Assembly: GCA_022704725.1 (NCBI GenBank)
Contig: JAKJFV010000134.1
Coordinates: 1 to 5,380 of the forward strand
Source: Spirochaetota bacterium
Lineage (GTDB): Bacteria > Spirochaetota > Spirochaetia > Treponematales > Treponemataceae
Direction: 5' to 3'
Length of the DNA stretch: 5,380 bases
A model generated the notes under the pieces. The model was not told where the DNA came from, did no database searches, and saw nothing but the letters and a program-made list of their open reading frames with translations. A program made the position numbers and the translations under genes. This document shows, piece after piece, positions 1 to 5,278 of the stretch (positions are counted from its first letter, which is position 1; each line of letters begins with the position of its first letter).

Positions 1-1
1 G

Positions 2-1471
2 TATGTTCTTATTTTAGCGCTCACCATGGTTTACGAACAGACAAAGATGGCCAAGGACAAGTGGGTTATGCACCTTACCTCAAGGCTCAAAGAAGAAAGA
101 GACACCATTACTGCAATGAAGGACAACCTTAAAGTAGGTTTATTCCTCATGGATGATAAAGGTATTATACAAGGACAGTACTCAAAGGCCCTGGAGGATG
201 TTCTTATGGATAATGAGCTTGAAGGACAGTCTTTTACCGATCTATTAAGCGCTTCAATAAAACAAAAAGAGCTTGAAACCTTAAAAGATTACTTTACCAT
301 GGTATTGGAAAAAACCTATGATGCCCAGATGCTCGAAGATATAAATCCGATTTATCAGTTCCGCTATGTACATCCTGTTTCTAAGGATTCGAAAACACTG
401 CGTACCTTGTTCTCTTCTCTGGAAAGAGATAACGGTGACAGATTTATTCTTTGTTCAATCACCGATGCTACAAAAGAAGCTGAACTTCAGGAACAGCTGT
501 CGGAAGAAGAAGATAAACGGCAGGCAGAAATGCAGACGATGTTCGAAGTAATTCACGTTGAACCCCGCGTTCTTAATGATTTTATTGAAGACACCGATTA
601 CGAGTTTAATAGAATCAATACAGTGCTAAAAAATAGAACAATGTCTTCACGGCAGGTCATGGTAGAAATGTATCAGTCTATACATGCAATAAAATCAAAT
701 GCAGTGATTCTCGGGCTCGACAGCTTTAGTAATAAACTCCATGATCTCGAATCCCGCATAAAGGACCTTCGCGATAAAGAGGATGATGTTTCCTTTGACG
801 ATGTATTGAGTATAACCTTTGATCTGGAAAACATCATGAAGGTTAAAGATTCATTTAAAGAAATAATCGATAAAATTACATCATTCACGAAGGGTACGCA
901 GAAAATGCAGGAAGAATTTGTTCTTGTTGAACTTCTTAAGCGTACTGCAGAAAAAGCAGCCGAATCAGGACACAAAATGGTTGTTTTTGATGCGCCTGTT
1001 ATAGACCCCGCAATTGTAAACGGAAAAAACCGCCGTGCAATAAAGGAAATACTTTTACAGCTTGTCAGAAATTCTGTATTTCATGGAATTGAGGAGCCGG
1101 AGTATCGTATAGAACTTGGAAAGGAAAAAGTAGGTTTAATAGAGCTTACGGCAAAAACTGTCGGCGACACAATGGTTATAGAACTGCGCGACAACGGTAA
1201 GGGTCTAGATTTTGATGCAATTGCACAAAAGGCTCTCACGAAACATCTAATAACAGAGGCTCAGGCAAAAGATAAATCTGTATTAACCAAACTAATTTTT
1301 TCATCGGGCTTTAGTACTGCAGAGCAGGCCGACATGTACGCAGGTCGCGGAGTGGGGCTAAACCTTGTTAAAGACCGTGTTAAAGAACTCGGCGGCACCA
1401 TTAAGCTCCAGTCGGAAAAAGGAAAGGGAACAAAGTTTATTATAACCGTTCCGACCCACGGAGCCGCATAA
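2..1471 (+). CDS. CheA-like sensor histidine kinase (PAS-Hpt-HATPase), 5'-truncated by window edge
   Basis: The reading frame is open from base 2, so the ATG at 26 is probably internal and the gene starts upstream. Residues are numbered from that ATG. The frame begins with a hydrophobic run (YVLILALTMVY), probably the end of a membrane helix. A PAS-like sensor region follows at about 37-150, then a charged, probably coiled linker at 150-172. An Hpt-like domain at about 175-285 has a candidate phosphoacceptor His220 in HAIKSNAVILGL. The HATPase domain at about 298-476 closely matches CheA: N box LVRNSVFHGIE (348-356), G1 DNGKGLD (389-395), F box LIFSSGFSTAEQ (423-434) and G2 GRGVGLNLV (440-448). 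The protein ends just after the ATPase fold, so there is no CheW-like P5 domain, and no classical DHp H-box is seen. It probably autophosphorylates and passes phosphate to an unlinked response regulator at the inner membrane. The family call is secure; the signal sensed is unknown. Confidence 0.88.
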   Translation, partial: YVLILALTMVYEQTKMAKDKWVMHLTSRLKEERDTITAMKDNLKVGLFLMDDKGIIQGQYSKALEDVLMDNELEGQSFTDLLSASIKQKELETLKDYFTMVLEKTYDAQMLEDINPIYQFRYVHPVSKDSKTLRTLFSSLERDNGDRFILCSITDATKEAELQEQLSEEEDKRQAEMQTMFEVIHVEPRVLNDFIEDTDYEFNRINTVLKNRTMSSRQVMVEMYQSIHAIKSNAVILGLDSFSNKLHDLESRIKDLRDKEDDVSFDDVLSITFDLENIMKVKDSFKEIIDKITSFTKGTQKMQEEFVLVELLKRTAEKAAESGHKMVVFDAPVIDPAIVNGKNRRAIKEILLQLVRNSVFHGIEEPEYRIELGKEKVGLIELTAKTVGDTMVIELRDNGKGLDFDAIAQKALTKHLITEAQAKDKSVLTKLIFSSGFSTAEQADMYAGRGVGLNLVKDRVKELGGTIKLQSEKGKGTKFIITVPTHGAA

Positions 1472-1497
1472 GATATACCCGTGCATTCTTAAATATG

Positions 1498-1540
1498 AAG
1501 AGCCGAAGATTGAGAGTTTTACATTCTTCGGCTCTTTTTA
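1498..1540 (+). terminator. Rho-independent terminator of the kinase gene
   Basis: A perfect 12-bp stem is formed by AAGAGCCGAAGA (1498-1509) and TCTTCGGCTCTT (1525-1536), with a 15-nt loop and a T-rich tract continuing to about 1545. It begins 27 bases after the kinase stop. The oppositely oriented gene ends at 1549, so the hairpin is also transcribed at that gene's 3' end. On the minus strand the bases after the stem (CATATTTAAG) are only weakly U-rich, so bidirectional action is possible but less certain. Confidence 0.88.
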
Positions 1541-1548
1541 TTTTATGT

Positions 1549-2640
1549 TTACATCTCCAGTATTAGTATTCCTTTGTTGGTTTTACAAATCATGTAGTGT
1601 TTTGCATCGGCTATCCAAAAAGAGGACTGCCAAAGTTGAATATCGTCTATAGTATGAGTATAGTTTGTAATAGAGCTGTTTTGAATTTGTGTAACTAAGA
1701 TCGACAATCCTGTAAATACACGAGTGACGGGGTCTTCAATTTTTCTAATTTCATAATTATATATTCCAGAACCAGAGGCAATTATTTTCAAACCCGATTG
1801 AACTTCTGGTTTTGCAGATGACATTACCTTCCATTTCTTAGTCTTTTTATTGTACGCAGAAATTCCGTTGATTGATGAGTAGTAAATGTAGTCTTTATCA
1901 CAAGCGAATGATATCTCGCCAATGCCCTTCGTCCATGGAATCACATTTTCTTTCCATACGCCGTCTATATACTGATTACACAAAGAGTTATCTTCAATTT
2001 GATCTGTAAAAAAATAGATAGAATCATCATAAGTATCAAAAAGTATTTCGGGACTCCAACAATTTTTTTGGATCTTTGTGTCATACACGGATTTTGTATC
2101 AGTTTTAGCGTAATCATTTTCGTTAAATATTGTATGAGTTACTAATTTATGGGTGTCCACCGTTTTACCCCTTACAAATGAGGCATCTCTTGGGATTTGC
2201 TGCAGCCATATTACCATTATATGAATGGCACCCTTTAATGGAGAAGCATATAACTTCCAGGGAGTATATCCATCCGGTGCAATATAAGAATAACAAATCT
2301 GCCCCTTGCTGTCTTCAACTGTTATTTTATTTTCCTGCCCGTAAATATAAAACAAATTATCCTTCGTTTTTACTGTATTCATACAGGTTAATTGAGGTTT
2401 GGTCTCTGTTTTAACTATTGTTGTCTTACCCGTAATCAAATCGAACTTAATATGTGATAAAGTATCTTCATTACTTTTTTTTGTATAAATAGAAAGTACA
2501 TCGTTGTCATACGCAGCATGAACGACATGTTCATAATCATTTGCTGGAACATCAGCAAAGTATGCTCTTACCGGCTCTGCATAGAGTAAAACCATAAACT
2601 GAAAGGTTACAGCAAGCGCTGCTGCAATTTTTTTAAGCAT
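1549..2640 (-). CDS. Exported protein of unknown function, 363 aa
   Basis: I do not recognise this protein. The N-terminus is a clear Sec signal peptide: Lys3-Lys4, a hydrophobic core at 5-20, and possible cleavage after LYA (residue 21) or VRA (residue 26). No lipobox cysteine and no further membrane helix are seen, so the product is probably periplasmic or released. The mature part is rich in short beta-type segments with aromatics, such as DSIYFFTD, DYIYYSS and KHYMICKTN. It also has repeated polar turns, a pattern compatible with a beta-propeller or similar repeat fold; that is inference from texture only. The start is well supported: AAGGAGA lies five bases before the ATG, and the signal peptide begins right there. 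The gene has its own promoter, converges on the kinase gene and diverges from the small lipoprotein gene. It appears intact, since one uninterrupted frame runs from signal peptide to stop. Confidence 0.8.
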   Translation of the reverse strand: MLKKIAAALAVTFQFMVLLYAEPVRAYFADVPANDYEHVVHAAYDNDVLSIYTKKSNEDTLSHIKFDLITGKTTIVKTETKPQLTCMNTVKTKDNLFYIYGQENKITVEDSKGQICYSYIAPDGYTPWKLYASPLKGAIHIMVIWLQQIPRDASFVRGKTVDTHKLVTHTIFNENDYAKTDTKSVYDTKIQKNCWSPEILFDTYDDSIYFFTDQIEDNSLCNQYIDGVWKENVIPWTKGIGEISFACDKDYIYYSSINGISAYNKKTKKWKVMSSAKPEVQSGLKIIASGSGIYNYEIRKIEDPVTRVFTGLSILVTQIQNSSITNYTHTIDDIQLWQSSFWIADAKHYMICKTNKGILILEM

Positions 2641-2645
2641 TTATC

Positions 2646-2652
2646 TCTCCTT
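2646..2652 (-). promoter_or_regulatory. Ribosome binding site of the 363-aa exported protein
   Basis: Reading the minus strand, AAGGAGA is followed by five bases (GATAA) and then the ATG at 2640-2638. This near-perfect Shine-Dalgarno sequence fixes the start codon. Confidence 0.8.
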
Positions 2653-2676
2653 GATTGTATTGAAAACTATGTTATT

Positions 2677-2705
2677 AGTATAATTCCAGTCAGGTGTATA
2701 TGCAA
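2677..2705 (-). promoter_or_regulatory. Sigma70-type promoter of the 363-aa exported protein
   Basis: On the minus strand a -35 box TTGCAT (2705-2700) and a -10 box TATACT (2682-2677) are separated by exactly 17 bases. Transcription would start near 2670, giving a leader of about 30 bases that contains the AAGGAGA site. The boxes match the consensus at four and five of six positions. Confidence 0.65.
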
Positions 2706-2752
2706 TCTTTTTTACCCAGCATTGCACAACTGATAAAAAAAGTGATGGCTAT

Positions 2753-2781
2753 TTAACCATACATGAAGTAGGATTTATTCT
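2753..2781 (+). promoter_or_regulatory. Weak candidate promoter of the small lipoprotein gene
   Basis: TTAACC (2753-2758) and TATTCT (2776-2781) are 17 bases apart and each matches the sigma70 consensus at four of six positions. Their position, about 35 bases before the start codon at 2815, is suitable. Boxes of this quality occur by chance in AT-rich DNA, so this is only a candidate. Confidence 0.3.
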
Positions 2782-2814
2782 GTTACATCCCCTTTTCCCA
2801 TGGAGTCTACGTAT

Positions 2815-3069
2815 ATGAAATATGCTCTTTCCTGTGTACTACTAAGCCTGCTTCTCGCAGTCTTAATATTCTCTTGTTCAACAACCAATGAGGCCTTTCG
2901 TGATAGACCCCTTGATGAACAGGCTCAGTTATTCATGGCAAAACCTGACAGTAACATCAAAAAGCTCATTGCTTTAGCGGATGATGCTGTCGCACAGAAA
3001 TTTGTCAAAGCCTGTCTTTTACTGGGTATTACGGATAGTGCCAAAATGTATAGATTGGGTTTTGTATGA
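2815..3069 (+). CDS. Small putative lipoprotein, probably frameshifted near its C-terminus
   Basis: An ATG exists at 2800, but no Shine-Dalgarno precedes it. The in-frame ATG at 2815 has GGAG at 2802-2805 and places Lys2 directly before the hydrophobic core, so I chose it (84 aa). The signal sequence is lipoprotein-like: a hydrophobic stretch at 4-19 and a lipobox-like LIFSC with the candidate lipidated Cys21, followed by STTNEAFRDR. The rest is a short, mostly helical polar protein with no recognised domain. The frame stops at 3067-3069. One frame over, the codons after that point read YDKPIEGYVRQAK and then stop at 3104-3106. That stretch looks like genuine protein, and removing one base from the GGGTTTT run (3058-3064) would join the two as LGLYDKP. 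The present gene may therefore be a recent frameshift. Function unknown; probably membrane-anchored. Confidence 0.6.
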   Translation: MKYALSCVLLSLLLAVLIFSCSTTNEAFRDRPLDEQAQLFMAKPDSNIKKLIALADDAVAQKFVKACLLLGITDSAKMYRLGFV

Positions 3070-3106
3070 TAAACCTATTGAAGGTTACGTACGTCAGGCC
3101 AAATAA
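3065..3106 (+). pseudogene. Out-of-frame C-terminal tail of the lipoprotein gene
   Basis: This frame encodes YDKPIEGYVRQAK and then TAA. It follows directly on the last codons of the lipoprotein in the +1 frame and stops four bases before the toxin-antitoxin operator. The composition is typical of protein-coding sequence, but 13 codons are too few to exclude chance. Confidence 0.35.
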
Positions 3107-3110
3107 TATC

Positions 3111-3150
3111 TATTTACAATAATAGACAAATTATGCTATTATTGTAAATA
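3111..3150 (+). promoter_or_regulatory. Perfect 15-bp inverted repeat: probable operator of the toxin-antitoxin operon
   Basis: TATTTACAATAATAG (3111-3125) and its exact reverse complement CTATTATTGTAAATA (3136-3150) flank a 10-base spacer. The right arm ends on the A of the antitoxin start codon. The downstream gene has an N-terminal winged-helix domain of the AbiEi type. Characterised AbiEi antitoxins repress their own operon by binding inverted repeats in the promoter, so an operator is the natural reading. There is no T-tract after it and the arms are AT-rich, so it is not a terminator. Confidence 0.75.
3113..3142 (+). promoter_or_regulatory. Promoter of the toxin-antitoxin operon inside the operator
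   Basis: A -35 box TTTACA (3113-3118, five of six consensus bases) lies in the left arm and a -10 box TATTAT (3137-3142, five of six) in the right arm, with an 18-base spacer. The expected start, about seven bases after the -10, falls at 3149-3150, on the ATG itself. No Shine-Dalgarno precedes that ATG, which fits a leaderless mRNA. Because the arms are symmetric, the same boxes exist on the minus strand (-35 at 3148-3143, -10 at 3124-3119). Confidence 0.6.
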
Positions 3151-3791
3151 TGAAGTTCGAAAATCTCCTTTCTGCATTCCATGAACACTCAGTGTTCGAT
3201 TACAGTACCGTTACGCTTTTTTTTGAAGAAGAAAATCCGTCTTCAGTTAAGACATCGCTGTATCGTTTTATGAAAGAAGGAAAACTGGAAAGCCTCAGAA
3301 GGGGCTTATACACATTTGCAGATCATTACTGCAAAAAGCAGTTATCAGCTCCTCAAATTGCAAATCTTTTGTATCAGCCGTCATATCTTTCCGAGAGGTG
3401 GGCGCTTGGCTGGTATGGAATAATCCCCGAAAAAGTTGTCGTCTACACGAGCGTTTCAACCCGTCCCACACGGAGCTTTACCAACAAATGGGGGAGTTTT
3501 ACGTATAGGACAATATCAGATTCAGAAGGTAAAGGTACAATTACACAGGTAATATCCGGAGAAAAAATCAAGATAGCAGAAAAGGAACAGGCTCTTCTTG
3601 ATTTTTGGTATCTTGAGGGCGGGAACTGGAGTCCGGAAAGAATGGAATCCATGAGATTCAATCCTGAAGAAATAAGTATTGACAGGCTTACCTTTCTAGC
3701 CCGGAGTTTTAACTCAAAAACCATTAATAAAGCACTTGCAGACTGGATTATGTATGCAGATTCGTATGATGAGGGGGTTCACATACAATGA
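3150..3791 (+). CDS. AbiEi-family antitoxin and autorepressor of a type IV toxin-antitoxin system
   Basis: The 213-aa protein has the two-part layout of AbiEi antitoxins. An N-terminal winged helix-turn-helix spans about 1-58, with recognition-helix region SSVKTSLYRFMKEGKL (31-46) and the characteristic wing LRRGLYTF (49-56). The C-terminal domain has family-type motifs: IANLLYQPSYLSERWALGWYG (70-90), a central beta region around 95-140, and IAEKEQALLDFWYL (142-155), matching the usual EKALLD block. In this family the N-domain binds operator DNA and the C-domain is needed to neutralise the toxin without stable complex formation; that is family knowledge, not visible here. The ATG at 3150 is the only sensible start, because the domain begins at once, yet it lacks a Shine-Dalgarno sequence and abuts the palindromic promoter. 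The stop overlaps the toxin ATG as ATGA. The gene looks intact. Confidence 0.87.
   Translation: MKFENLLSAFHEHSVFDYSTVTLFFEEENPSSVKTSLYRFMKEGKLESLRRGLYTFADHYCKKQLSAPQIANLLYQPSYLSERWALGWYGIIPEKVVVYTSVSTRPTRSFTNKWGSFTYRTISDSEGKGTITQVISGEKIKIAEKEQALLDFWYLEGGNWSPERMESMRFNPEEISIDRLTFLARSFNSKTINKALADWIMYADSYDEGVHIQ
3771..3777 (+). promoter_or_regulatory. Ribosome binding site of the toxin gene, inside the antitoxin gene
   Basis: GAGGGGG lies 10 bases before the toxin ATG at 3788, within the last codons of the antitoxin. With the ATGA overlap it suggests coupled translation. The toxin has a visible Shine-Dalgarno while the antitoxin has none, which is the reverse of a simple 'more antitoxin' design. 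Confidence 0.55.
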
Positions 3792-4594
3792 AACAGGACT
3801 TACTTACAATTGTTTCCAATGCTGCAGATCCTGCAGAAAAACAGAATCTCATGAGAGAATATATACAAGCATGCGCCTTACGAAGTCTTCATGAAGGGGG
3901 GGCATTTAAAAATCTTTCATTTGTCGGCGGAACAGCCTTGCGCTTTCTTTTTGCACTGCCCCGCTTCTCTGAGGATTTGGATTTTTCCCTTGAAAGTAAT
4001 GAAAACTATGATCCTGTAAGTTGGCTTACTAAAATGAAAAGAGATTTTAGCCGTTTAGGGTTTGAAGCTGATATTACCTGGAATGACCGGAAAACAGTAC
4101 ATACAGGGTGGATTAAAATTGCGGGTCTGCTGCACGAATGCGGACTATCTGCAAGACCGGAACAAAAAATAGCAGTTAAAATTGAAATTGATACCCTTCC
4201 GCCCGAAGGGGCAATTACAGAAAAGAAAATAGTCAACCGCCATACGATTTTTGCAGTTCGCCACCATACCCTTTCCTGCTTAATGGCGGGTAAAATACGA
4301 GCTCTCCTCACACGTCCGTTTCAAAAAGGACGGGATTGGTACGATCTTCTGTGGTATCTTAGCCGTATTCCACCGGTCGAGCCCAATTTCTTACTTCTTT
4401 CGAATGCTCTCGCTCAATCTAGTGAGGTCAATTATTTTTTACCTGAACTTGGATGGAAGGGCTCCATACATGCAATGCTGAACATGCTTTCCTTTGATGA
4501 GCTAAAAGATGATGTGACTGTTTTTCTTGAAAACCCAAATGATGCTGATCTCTTTACAGAGGAAAATTTTAGAGAACTCCTTAGCAGAGGCTAA
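3788..4594 (+). CDS. AbiEii-family nucleotidyltransferase toxin (type IV toxin-antitoxin)
   Basis: The 268-aa protein carries the signature of the AbiEii/AbiGii (DUF1814) nucleotidyltransferases. FVGGTALRFL (45-54) provides the nucleotide-binding Gly-Gly. SEDLDFSL (61-68) gives the metal-binding Asp63 and Asp65. KIEID (131-135) supplies a further acidic strand, with Glu133 or Asp135 a likely third carboxylate. The late conserved block runs from AGKIRALLTR (167-176) to KGRDWYDLLWYL (180-191), with Lys169, Arg182, Asp183 and Asp186. All expected motifs are present and the length fits the family, so it is probably active. Family members transfer nucleotides; some relatives (MenT) modify tRNA 3' ends, but the substrate here is unknown. 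Its expression slows growth in characterised systems and can abort phage infection. It overlaps the antitoxin by four bases. No hairpin terminator is seen after it. Confidence 0.9.
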   Translation: MKQDLLTIVSNAADPAEKQNLMREYIQACALRSLHEGGAFKNLSFVGGTALRFLFALPRFSEDLDFSLESNENYDPVSWLTKMKRDFSRLGFEADITWNDRKTVHTGWIKIAGLLHECGLSARPEQKIAVKIEIDTLPPEGAITEKKIVNRHTIFAVRHHTLSCLMAGKIRALLTRPFQKGRDWYDLLWYLSRIPPVEPNFLLLSNALAQSSEVNYFLPELGWKGSIHAMLNMLSFDELKDDVTVFLENPNDADLFTEENFRELLSRG

Positions 4595-4683
4595 AAGATA
4601 AACCGTCTTTTCTTAATTCACCATTCTCTCTTTCCCTTAAAATCTTTTTTTTCCTGTCAAGCGAAAGGGAAAAAGTCCCACCA

Positions 4684-4803
4684 TCACATCTTTAGATACT
4701 CATAATTTCTGAAGAACTTAGCCTCATTAAGCTTCCAGAATTGCTCATACGAAGGAATAGTTCTTCGAGATTTTGTAACTGGAATAGAGTCAAAGAGTAA
4801 CCG
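4684..4803 (-). pseudogene. Possible 3' remnant of a gene interrupted by the IS66 element
   Basis: On the minus strand a 39-codon frame is open from 4803 to a TGA at 4686-4684. Its peptide includes FDSIPVTKSRRTIPSYEQ and ends FFRNYEYLKM. The mix of charged and aromatic residues reads like a real C-terminus, better than the two other minus frames. It has no start codon of its own and emerges directly from the proposed IS66 end at 4797, so it could be the tail of the gene into which the element inserted. I do not recognise the family, and so short a frame may be chance. Confidence 0.3.
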
Positions 4804-4826
4804 TCAAATGAACTACCCGTCAGCCT
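4797..4826. repeat. Candidate terminal inverted repeat (one end) of an IS66-family element
   Basis: The plus strand reads GTAACCGTCAAATGAACTAC from 4797. IS66-family elements typically begin with GTAA, and the transposase C-terminus normally lies close to that end, as it does here (transposase-frame stop at 4815-4813). No matching opposite end was found in the window, so the element is incomplete or extends beyond it. If this is the true end, the 8-base target duplication would be GTCAAAGA (4789-4796). Confidence 0.45.
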
Positions 4827-5055
4827 GTAAGAAGTTCCAAGGAAGCACCTTATTCCAATCTTCATCATTTTCTGCAAGCGGTGCTTTTTTAAAAAACGAT
4901 TCGTAAGTAATCATGCAGATTTACTTTGCTGTTTCAACGAGCGTATAAACCTTTGATGAAGTTTCGGCTCCTGTCGGGCTGCCGGAAAAAAGCCAGTTCT
5001 TCCGGCCGACAACAAACGGACGAATTGTATTTTCACCTTTGAGAGTATTACTCAT
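4813..5055 (-). pseudogene. Decayed C-terminal fragment of an IS66 transposase
   Basis: On the minus strand the frame from 5055 reads through a stretch typical of the IS66 transposase C-terminus: ENTIRPFVVGRKNWLFSG, then SPTGAETSS and VYTLVETAK. It hits TAA at 4923-4921. A second frame continues with NLHDYLRIVF (4921-4892). A T6/A6 run at 4896-4885 returns to the first frame, giving KAPLAENDEDWNKVLPWNF, and the final stop TAG lies at 4815-4813. Aligning by memory with intact family members, the middle is about three codons short and carries two compensating indels. Only the last ~80 residues of a roughly 500-aa DDE transposase are represented; upstream of about 5052 the homology is lost. The transposase would catalyse cut-and-insert of its own element, but this copy cannot be functional. 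Confidence 0.85.
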
Positions 5056-5144
5056 AGAAAAGATATCCTTGTTTTGGTAAAGCGGGTAGTTGCGACCGCT
5101 GAGTGCATGATAGAGAAAAAAGGGAAAAAAAACAAGAGCTCACG

Positions 5145-5157
5145 CAAAGGCGCGAAG
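5145..5157 (+). repeat. Direct repeat copy 1 (CAAAGGCGCGAAG)
   Basis: CAAAGGCGCGAAG occurs here and again at 5266-5278, 121 bases apart, enclosing the two hairpins. Similar CGCAAAGGCGCGAAG-type tracts are, from memory, common intergenic sequences in many bacteria, often near GxxExxY-type genes. Confidence 0.6.
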
Positions 5158-5197
5158 GATTGCCATGGAAGACACCGGAGCTGCTTACTGCAATGAG

Positions 5198-5223
5198 CGA
5201 GTTTTTGCGCAGCAAAATACTCG
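5198..5223. repeat. Inverted repeat / hairpin 1
   Basis: CGAGTTTTTGC (5198-5208) pairs with GCAAAATACTCG (5212-5223). Eleven base pairs form, with one bulged T at 5218 and a three-base loop. It lies two bases before hairpin 2. There is no T-run after it, so it is not a typical terminator. Confidence 0.6.
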
Positions 5224-5225
5224 GG

Positions 5226-5257
5226 AAGGTAGATGTGCAGGGAGGTACATCTACCTT
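5226..5257. repeat. Inverted repeat / hairpin 2
   Basis: AAGGTAGATGT (5226-5236) and ACATCTACCTT (5247-5257) are perfect 11-bp inverted arms around a 10-base loop, GCAGGGAGGT. No poly-T follows in either direction. The tandem arrangement with hairpin 1 resembles paired palindromic (REP/BIME-like) repeats or a folded RNA. Confidence 0.7.
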
Positions 5258-5265
5258 AGCGCACT

Positions 5266-5278
5266 CAAAGGCGCGAAG
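5266..5278 (+). repeat. Direct repeat copy 2 (CAAAGGCGCGAAG)
   Basis: This is the second exact copy of the 13-mer at 5145-5157, followed by CCGCAAAG, which partly repeats the same CGCAAAG theme. Together the copies bracket the hairpin pair. Confidence 0.6.

Noticed and set aside
673..975. Minus-strand 100-codon frame inside the kinase gene
   Set aside because: It lies opposite the Hpt and linker coding region, which has clear homology on the plus strand; the peptide has no recognisable features.
2130..2414. Plus-strand 94-codon frame opposite the exported protein gene
   Set aside because: It is a shadow of the minus-strand gene, which has a signal peptide, promoter and Shine-Dalgarno; no ribosome site or motif supports the plus frame.
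4581..4594. Short inverted repeat TTAGC-AGAG-GCTAA at the toxin stop codon as a terminator
   Set aside because: Only a 5-bp AT-containing stem that includes the stop codon, with no T-run directly after it.
4631..4672. TTTCCCTT / AAGGGAAA arms around a T8 run (4645-4652) as a toxin terminator
   Set aside because: Eight weak pairs around a 26-base loop, and the T-run lies inside the loop rather than after the stem, so it does not fit an intrinsic terminator.
4692..4877. Minus-strand 61-codon frame starting MQKMMKIG
   Set aside because: It crosses the IS66 C-terminal coding segment and its proposed end in a different frame, lacks a ribosome site and looks like low-information sequence.
5145..5278. 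Direct repeats considered as a CRISPR array or integron attC site
   Set aside because: Only two copies 121 bases apart, with no regular spacers; no GTTRRRY/RYYYAAC core pair was found at the hairpins.
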